A DNA stretch of 64,000 nucleotides from Larix kaempferi (Eukaryota > Streptophyta > Pinopsida > Pinales > Pinaceae), in the NCBI GenBank assembly GCA_027924585.1, contig BSBM01001719.1, positions 12,481,001 through 12,545,000 of the forward strand, read 5' to 3'. A model generated the notes under the pieces. The model saw only the letters and a program-made list of their open reading frames with translations, had not been told where the DNA came from and did not search any database. Positions 56,600-64,000 of the stretch are shown here, piece by piece. A program made the translations under genes and the position numbers. Position 1 is the stretch's first letter. Each line of letters starts with the position of its first letter.

Positions 56600-59500
56600 T
56601 GTTGGCGCACTTTTACTTCAACCAGGGTTCAACAATTAACGTTTACCAAAAAACGTCACAATCCATAGACACCGACCCAGAAGCAATTAAACACTTTCGG
56701 CAAAACCTGCAGAGTAGGTGAAGTCTCACCCAAAGTATCTATGGGGACTGCAGGAACCAAACTTGCAGTACCGAAGGGGGATGTTCACCAAACAATACAC
56801 TTCATCATCTCATCCCGTGTACAGAACATCGACAAACCAAAGCTTCGATAGATTCATAGCTACGATGAACCTCATAACCTTAATCCAATGAACATATTGC
56901 ATCAAGGCTTCATATGGTTAATTCCATTCATTCAATCAATTATTTAACAGAGGAAAGAAACACATATCATAAATCATACACACAAAATCATCACACATGA
57001 AGACACCATATTTTACGTGGAAAACCCATCTGGGAAAAACCACAGAAGCGCTTGTATTTTATTAGAGTCGCATCCTTATAGCACTTCAAGTAGGACTTAC
57101 AAATTTCTTCATTACATACAATAGATCTGTGCACAAATCCTGCATATCAACGAGTTGGATTCTCCAAGATTTTCTTTGACATATACAACATAGATCTCTA
57201 TTACATCGCACAAAAATAGTATTTCAAAATAATCAACAGCAACAACAACAACAAAATTTATTTCCTCAAACATATTTATAGGGCACACTAAGTTATTCCT
57301 GCTCCCACTAACCCACTAACTACCTAACTGACTCATTATTAAATTTTGTACCAATTCTAACTAACTAACTTGACTTGTGCTCTTTGACACGGTCAACATG
57401 ACCGTTTTCCTCATTTTTTGGCCGCTTCATCGGAGCTGGCCCTCGCATTGATCTGGTTCCATCTTGTCTTCGTCCATACTAGCTTGTTTATTAAAAATGA
57501 TACCTCCAAAAATTCTAGTCCCAATGGGCCCCCAACACTCACATGTGGCTCATCCCGAGCCACTTCAGGGCTGCGAGTCAGGTTCCTATAGCTTCGACAA
57601 AACTATGTATAGTGACTTTTTCTTGCTTCGACTAATTGATGGACTTCTTCTTTCTTCTGGCCAACAGTTTCCACCATATCTACTGAAATATAGTTTTGGC
57701 TCACTTCGATAACCTGAGTGAATACCAACTGGATGGAAGCATGACTGATTCCAATATCTTCTGATATGCGTTGCACCTTAGACTGAAGTGTGTAGACCCT
57801 CTCAATGCGCTACCTATGATGCAACAATAATTGATTAACTTACTGATGTACCTGCTTGCTCTTAATGGCCCTGCTCATTCTCTGAATTGGAGGGAGAGTT
57901 TTCAACTGCTCCTGTAAAGCATTCACTTTTCCTTCGGCATCCCCAAGCTGCATATGATTCTCCTGCAGCACATTATCTTCAAACAGGGCATCCCAGGACT
58001 GCGACACAGCATCATACATCTTCATGGATTCTGCTTCTGCTACTTGTAAATCTTGAACAATTGTTTGAATCTCTGCTCGTCGATGTTCAATGACTTCAGA
58101 AGGGGTGCTAGGAACCAAATTAGCTTCCAATTCTTGCACCTTGAGACAGTACCCAAATATGACCATCTCCAATCGCTGCACATTCTCTTTAGTTGTCATT
58201 TCATTGATCACTTATGCTTCTGGTATTGCTTGGCAGGAAACTTCAACAGCTTGCTCTACCTTTTCCTTTGCTTGGCGTAGCATATCCTTAACCTGTTGGA
58301 GTTCTACATTTAAGTCCTTTAGTTTATTATCCTTCTCCTTATAGCCTCGCATAAACTCCAGAAGGTAATTTTCCCTTGATTTTATTTCTCGTGAAACACT
58401 CTCTAACTCTTCAAATGTAATGGATATCAGAAACATATTCACTACTTCTTCCGTAGAGGGAAGCAATGCTTCCGATGGTTGGATTTCCTCTTAGTGTTCC
58501 ACCTCAACCCTCATATATGCACTTAGAAACGGGGTCAAGATTCTAATATTCTTTACCTCTGTGCAAAACGTATCCAGAACGTCAGTGATGCTACTGAATA
58601 GTTGGATTGTATTATCCTCTACTTTCCTTCTATTTTCCTATGCCACTTCAGTCATTTTGTCAAACATGATGTTAATGTCATCATCCGTTAATGCCTGGGA
58701 AATATCACGGCGTTGCGCCTTTTATTTCTTTTGTGCACCTTGTTGTGAACTTTCATGTTTCCACTTTCCTGCAATTTATGGATTAGTGGGGGTCTGGATG
58801 GATTGATGATCTTCATCGGAACCCCTCCTCTAGTTTGTGGCGTATTCTGACTATTTTGTTGTTGGACATATGTACCATCTTTATGTTGATCTTGTTGTGA
58901 TGGGTCTCGTGATATAGTTTTGGGATCAACGGGTACCTGCCACTCTGTCGACCATTATCGAATCATTTGCTCAACTTCATCATTGCATAATTTGAATCCC
59001 ATAACCAACCACTGCTGGTGTGGGTCCCTCCTTTCCTGGACATGCATATGGTGGGGCCCAGCTTTGAAATTCGCCACCCCACAGTACTTTGCTACTACTG
59101 CTTCGTCAATATGGGTAATCTGAACCACATAGTACCTCAGTGCCTCTAGTTTCATATACATCAACATATTACTCTCTTGTTGTCGGCTCCTGATATCCAA
59201 ATACGACAAGTTCATGTAACATGACCCTTGGCATGGGTCGATATGTGGCATTCATTGATAGTTTGCAGGTTCCACCCAGCCTACAAAATAAATAAGTAAT
59301 AATAACCATGAATATGTGACCTACCATTGTCTTGTGTGTCCGCAACGTCTCCCAGAAACTAGTTTTGCAAGAAGTTCGATCGATTCATTTGAACACCTAG
59401 GGAACATTGTTCTGTTGCAGCAATAACAGAAGCTGTCACTTGGTTTGGTTTGTTCTTTCTTACTAAATTTGTAGCTAAAAAATTCGCAGCGAACCAAGCA

Positions 59501-60910
59501 TCTTGGTCATTGATAGAGGCTACCTTGAAGCCCCGGTTTCTCTTGGTTAAATTATACTTCTTCTTCATCCTTTTCGCCAAGTCACGGTCTCACTCCTTGC
59601 CAACAAAGAATTACGACGAGTCTACCCTAGCCTTGGGAAAACTCGTAATCCAAGAGATGAGGTCTGTTTCAATCGATACCTTGGTTTCCAACCAAAGGTA
59701 ACCTCCATGCAAGCAAACTAAGAGATGCTTCACACAAGCATTGGACTTCGTATTGTGCTTGGAACATTGTTATTTATGCCTCCTAGAAACCCCAACATGC
59801 TAGACCTGTCGAGCATACATCTTGTGGAGTGGCTAATTTTCAAAGTCATATCTGTCAAAGTTTCGGGGTGACCTTATTTGTCAAAGTTGTAGTTGGGACA
59901 CATTTATTGTTGTTTTTATGACGCATTCTGCGATGGAGATAGTGGCCTTTTCGAATTAAATGTTGAAGTGACTGGCATGTCTAAACGGATCCATCGTTTC
60001 CCTTATCATCATTGGAGGATCTAGGAAAATTAATCTATCTTGGAAATGATAGATGAATCGCATGCACGGGATAAATTTAAAAGTCTCTCGTTCCTCATTG
60101 TTAACTTTGAGCATATTGCAGTCATGATTGAGAAGCTAAAAGTCAAACTATGTGAGTGATATTTTGAAGATTGTGCGACTTCAAGATGCAGGTCGAATTG
60201 TCAACAGGGAGTGAATATCACGGATCTGTTAAGGAAGTCCATATGATGGGTTCCATCTCTGTTGGTGTGGAGCAACCAGAGGTGATATCTTCACATTTAC
60301 CTAATAATGTACCTTAGAAGCCACAGAAAACCAACTGACCCAACCCTGAACCTAGAACGAAGGCACGCCATGATACGGGTACTTTTGCGATGGGCTCTGC
60401 CACTTTATTTCCAACGTATGTCTCGCCCCGAAATTCAAGTTCCAAACCAGTGAAGCTGTCAAAGAATGCCTAGTCCCCAATTGATACTGTGTTAGTACAT
60501 AAGGGAGTGATGTTACAAGGTGGCATCTTGAAGAATATCCAGAAGTTGTCATATGTTGATCATGATATCATTAAGTTTGCAGATTTTAACTATATGAATT
60601 ATATGAGACATGTTATTACAGCAGAGGTCCATCTGACTGAATTTGAGCGGCAATAGTGGGTTCTTAGTGTGTCCCACGCTAGTTTATTGCCTCTATTTCA
60701 TTTACCACACTTTGGTACTTCGACAGTTTACCAACTTCGACGAATAGAGATGCTTCGACATTCCAAAAAGTTGGGGTTTCCAACTGACATCTTTGGAAAT
60801 TCATCTGGAGTACTCAAGATAAGATATTTTTGACACAATGGTAATGGGGGATTTCTGTAAACCTTTGACATAAATGTATCTTGGGGTTTCCAAAGAAACC
60901 CGACATAACA
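56600..60910 (-). repeat. Probable LTR of a minus-strand gypsy element (~4.3 kb)
   Basis: Lies directly downstream (minus strand) of the pol at 60985-64000. Candidate ends are TGTTATGTCGGG (reading down from 60910) and ...GCGCCAACA (ending at 56600), giving TGTT...AACA. Near the far end, 57010-57045 reads on the minus strand GTGGTTTTTCCCAGATGGGTTTTCCAC, the LTR-end motif. It contains the accessory ORF 57603-59715. No partner LTR is in the window, so the boundaries are provisional. Confidence 0.45.
57603..59715 (-). pseudogene. Decayed accessory ORF in the probable LTR: globular domain plus coiled coil
   Basis: About 700 codons on the minus strand. N-terminal half: LETKVSIETDLISWITSF, AKRMKKKYNLTKRNRG, AKYCGVANFKAGPHHMHVQE, DPHQQWLVMGFKLCNDE; this resembles plant transposon-associated ORFs I have seen before, without known function. 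Middle: Gln-rich linker. C-terminal half from about 58700: coiled coil (KEKDNKLKDLNVELQQVKD). Two frameshifts (near 59295 and 58740), about ten TAA/TAG stops where Gln fits and two TGA. No nuclease or polymerase motif. Position after pol, inside the putative LTR, parallels the 478-aa ORF of the Tat-like element. Confidence 0.55.
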
Positions 60911-60984
60911 CAACTAACTACAATAGATGTAACAACGACATAACTAAAAAATTGGGGTTTCCATTTTTTTTCTATGTACAAATT
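59716..60984 (-). other. Start of the probable LTR and pol-LTR junction, non-coding
   Basis: No domain found. GGGGTTTCCA recurs at about 60773, 60883 and 60953, and TTCGAC recurs several times between 60720 and 61010. Minus-strand polypurine candidates (AAAAAAAATGGAAACCCC) lie near 60955-60975. Confidence 0.35.
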
Positions 60985-63900
60985 TACAATCAACTCTTTT
61001 CACTTCGACACACCATGATTGTCCCTATAGGGCTTCAGCCGACTCCCATTCACCAATCCTTGAAGGATTTGACCATCTAATGTTTGTAATTGTACGATAC
61101 CTCCTTCTGTAATAAAATTTATGACATATAGCCCTAGCCAATGCATCTGTAGCTTACCAGGGTGTTTAATGAATTTGTTGTCGCAGAGAAGAATTAAGTC
61201 TCCTCTCTAAAAATGTTTCTTAGTGATGTGGCGATCATGCCATGCCTTTTCTCGGTACTTCCACACCTGCTGAAGGAAACCCACGACAAAGCGGTCTTCC
61301 TCCAATTGAATTAATTGCGCTAACCTTTCCTCAATAGCACCAGTATCATATATATTTGTAAATGCCACAATCCTTATACTGGGGACAATGTACTCCATAT
61401 GCATCACAACCTCTTGTCCATACAGCAATTTGAATGGTGTTTGACCTGTCATTCGTTTACATGTTTTTATGTAATCCCATAATATTGTACGGATTTGTAA
61501 ATCCCAGTTGTCGCGGTTCACATTACAGACTTTGTGAGTGCATGTTCCATAATTTTATTGAATGCTTCAACAGTTCCATTGGCCTACAGGTGATATGGAG
61601 TAATTTTCCAATGATAAACTTGCAATTCTTCAATAAGAGATTCTATAGTCTTATTAACAAAATGTGTACCTTGGTCACTTAGTAGAACATGCGGACAACC
61701 AAACCTAGTTATGAAACTCTCAAATAATAACTTTGCAGTAATCGCAGCAATACAATCCCGCATTGGTGCTGCTTCAGACCAATTTGTAAGATAGTCTATT
61801 GTAGTGATAATATACCTTGCTCTTATTCTTCGTCCTAGTGGATTGATAGGTCCCACAAATTTGACAGCCCACTTGTCAAATGCCTATAATGTAACCTAAG
61901 GTACTAATGGAATTTCATCTCTTCTCGAAGGCTTCCCAATTCTCTAACACACGCCGCAGTTATGGAAATAATATTTATCATATTTGTGAAGGGTTGGCCA
62001 CCATAACCATGCTCTTAATATCTTCTGCGATGTGGCTTTCCCTGCATAGTGGCCTCCTTCCACCCTATCACGTGAATCCGACAATATGACTGGTCGTTCA
62101 TGCTCCAAAACACAGCAACACAATACCTCATATGGTCCTAGCTTATACAAATGTTCGGTGATCAACTAATAATCCACGGATCGGATGACTAACTGATTAT
62201 TTTGGGTAGTCATGTAACCTTCTGGTGGCATTACGGTAGACATAAATGTCACAATATCATGAAAGTAGTCATAAACCATTATTACCGAGAAGAATTGTGC
62301 ATCCGGGAGATTGTCTTCCAAGCTAGTTGGTTCTTCTCCTGTTTCCAACCTCGACAAATGGTTGGGGCCTGCATTCAACCTCTCGGGCTTAACTATGATC
62401 TCAAAATCATATTCCTGAAATAAAATCAACCAACGATAGATCTCCCCTCCCAAGACTAGCTTATTAACCAAATATTTTAATGTGGAATGATCAATAAACA
62501 TCTTGAAATGTCATCCTAATAGAAAATGTTGAAATGTTTTCAATGCATAGACCATAGAAAGACACTCCCTTTCAGTTGTAGTATAATTCCGCTCTGCAGT
62601 AGCTAGTTTTTTACTAGAAAAAAAAATGGGGTGGTCGATAGAACCCTCACCTGGTTGAGCAAGTATCGTGCCTAAAATGATAAATGAAGCGCCACATTTA
62701 CATGAAACTCTTTCTTCCAATCCGGGAATACTAATATAGGGGATGTAACCATATTTTCTTTTAATGTATCCAAACTCTGTTGACATTCTTCATTCCATTG
62801 AAATTTTGCATCCTTCTTGAGCAGTTTTTCCATCGGTGCTGTTATCTGGGCATAACCTTTAATAAACTTCCTATAGTCTCCTATATGGCCCAGATTTGTC
62901 CTCAAATGTTGAACTGAATTGGGAGGAGGTAAATAAACAATGATAGAGACCTTTGCAGGGTCTACCACCATGCCTTGCTTACATACAACAGGTCCTAGCA
63001 ATATACCAAATGGGGCACATAATATACATTTCTTTAAATTCAAATATATTTGATACTGGCGACACCATTCTAACATTAGCCTTAAATTGTCAATATGATT
63101 CTTTAGTAACCCATAGACTGTCCAATCATCAAAATAAAATTCTAGGAACTTATGAATAAACTCCTTGAAGGCAGCGACAACTATTCTGGAAAATATTGCA
63201 GGAGCATTCTTAAGGCCAAAATGCATTACCGTATACTGAAAGAAACCCCACTCTGTCACAAAATTGGTTTTATGGCGATCCTCCTTAGCGATTTTAACCT
63301 CATGATACCTGAGAATTCATCTGTAAACGAGTAAGCTTCTTGTCCTCCCACAATTTCCAACACTTCGTCTATAAAAGGTGTAGGAAAACGATCATGGAGA
63401 CACGTGTCATTCAGTTTTCGCAAATCAACACAAATATTGATCTCTCCAGTATTCTTATCTTGAACGACCATAGGAATAATCCATTCTAATTCTTCGACTG
63501 GTTCTATAATTCCTTCATCCAACATGATGTAGAGCTCTTCTCTAACTTTCTCCTTATATCGTGGATTTAGTCTGTAAGGACGCTGCTTCACATGATTAGC
63601 ACCTGGTTTCAAAGGGATCTTCATTTCACCTAAATCACCAGCTATACCTCTCATATCTGAAAATTTAATACGAAATAGATCCCGATACTCATGCAATAAG
63701 TCAATAATTTTTCCTAGAGTTTCATCATCCCAGTAGTCACCTATGTTCGCAAATTTTGGATTTTCGGTGGAACCAATATTTACCTTTTTATCTTCAATGG
63801 GTGTAGAAACTTATCTGATAAGATGCTTGGTCCCTTCAAATCACGACTTCCTTCACTTTCTAGAATGTGGATATCTCTCGGTTCATCATCTTCTAGTCCA

Positions 63901-64000
63901 CCACTGATGTTGTAAGATTCCATCATTTTCTCAACTATCACAATCCATTGTGGTACGTTAGATATAGGTCCTGGGATTTCTTCAAAAATCTTAGCTTTAA
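60985..64000 (-). pseudogene. Ty3/gypsy pol (RT, RNase H, integrase), decayed, runs off right edge
   Basis: Minus strand, upstream part beyond the window. RT: DEGIIEPVEE, CVDLRKLNDTCLHDRFPTPF, FYFDDWTVYG, CAPFGILLGPVVCKQG; RNase H: AERNYTTTERECLSMVYALK, FIDHSTLKYL; integrase: EGGHYAGKATSQKILRAWLW with a Cys pair, DYLTNWSEAAP, LSDQGTHFVN, ANGTVEAFNK. Frameshifts near 63790, 63260 and 62690. TAG stops near 61207, 61588, 61865, 61895 and 61940 fall at Gln positions (for example VCQRIGKPS, HLQANGTVEAFNK in the intact motif); a TGA near 62512 fits a lost Arg. No archaeal-type RNase H is seen here. Non-functional. Confidence 0.83.

Noticed and set aside
59285-59330. A 44-nt intron in the minus-strand accessory ORF (GTAGGT...TTTTGTAG)
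   Set aside because: Too short for a plant intron, and the interval reads through as protein resembling the family apart from one TAG; a simple frameshift after it explains the frame change.

Overview
This window is plant nuclear DNA made almost entirely of nested LTR retrotransposons. I recognise no single-copy host gene, no tRNA or rRNA gene and no CRISPR array. The element families (Tat-like and chromovirus Ty3/gypsy, UBN2-gag Ty1/copia, a LINE tail, a hAT-like MITE), the tRNA-Asp and initiator-Met primer sites, and the very long LTRs fit a large-genome seed plant. A gymnosperm is my inference, not something the sequence proves.

Layout. 1-1102 (-): decayed accessory ORF of a plant-mobile-domain-like family with a probable intron. 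3504-5160: LTR-like block and broken copia gag. 5976-8440: probable gypsy LTR/leader and gag, cut by a copia LTR fragment (8440-8626). 8627-26104: a young Tat-like gypsy element in tandem form, LTR1 (8627-12090), complete gag-pol (12410-17980), LTR2 (18293-21756), then a second gag-pol broken by a 2-bp deletion and cut off at 26104. 26105-29209 (-): a roughly 1035-codon decayed coiled-coil ORF with 11 in-frame stops and no frameshift. 30150-32613: copia pol remnant carrying a 298-bp MITE. 32779-45719: another copia region split at an AATGG target site by a complete non-autonomous copia element (34526-41769) rich in minisatellites. 45839-54972: a complete but decayed chromovirus with CTTCA target duplication, itself carrying a LINE tail (47597-47910) and a solo LTR (48882-49404). 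56600-64000 (-): gypsy pol running off the right edge, followed by a probable LTR of about 4.3 kb that contains its own decayed coiled-coil ORF.

The most interesting unit is the Tat-like element. Each 3464-bp LTR carries an intact 478-codon ORF in U3, upstream of the TATA box and 20 bases after a strong splice-acceptor-like site. Its polyprotein also has an unusual order: protease, archaeal-type RNase H with all four catalytic acids, reverse transcriptase, a second RNase H that has lost its catalytic acids, then integrase. Accessory ORFs of similar layout (globular N-terminus, coiled-coil C-terminus) occur in at least one and probably two other element families here, which suggests LTR-encoded accessory proteins are a recurring theme in this genome.

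Decayed ORFs across the window are broken mainly by TAA/TAG where glutamine is expected, the pattern left by C-to-T change. The intact 1900-codon ORF uses the standard code.
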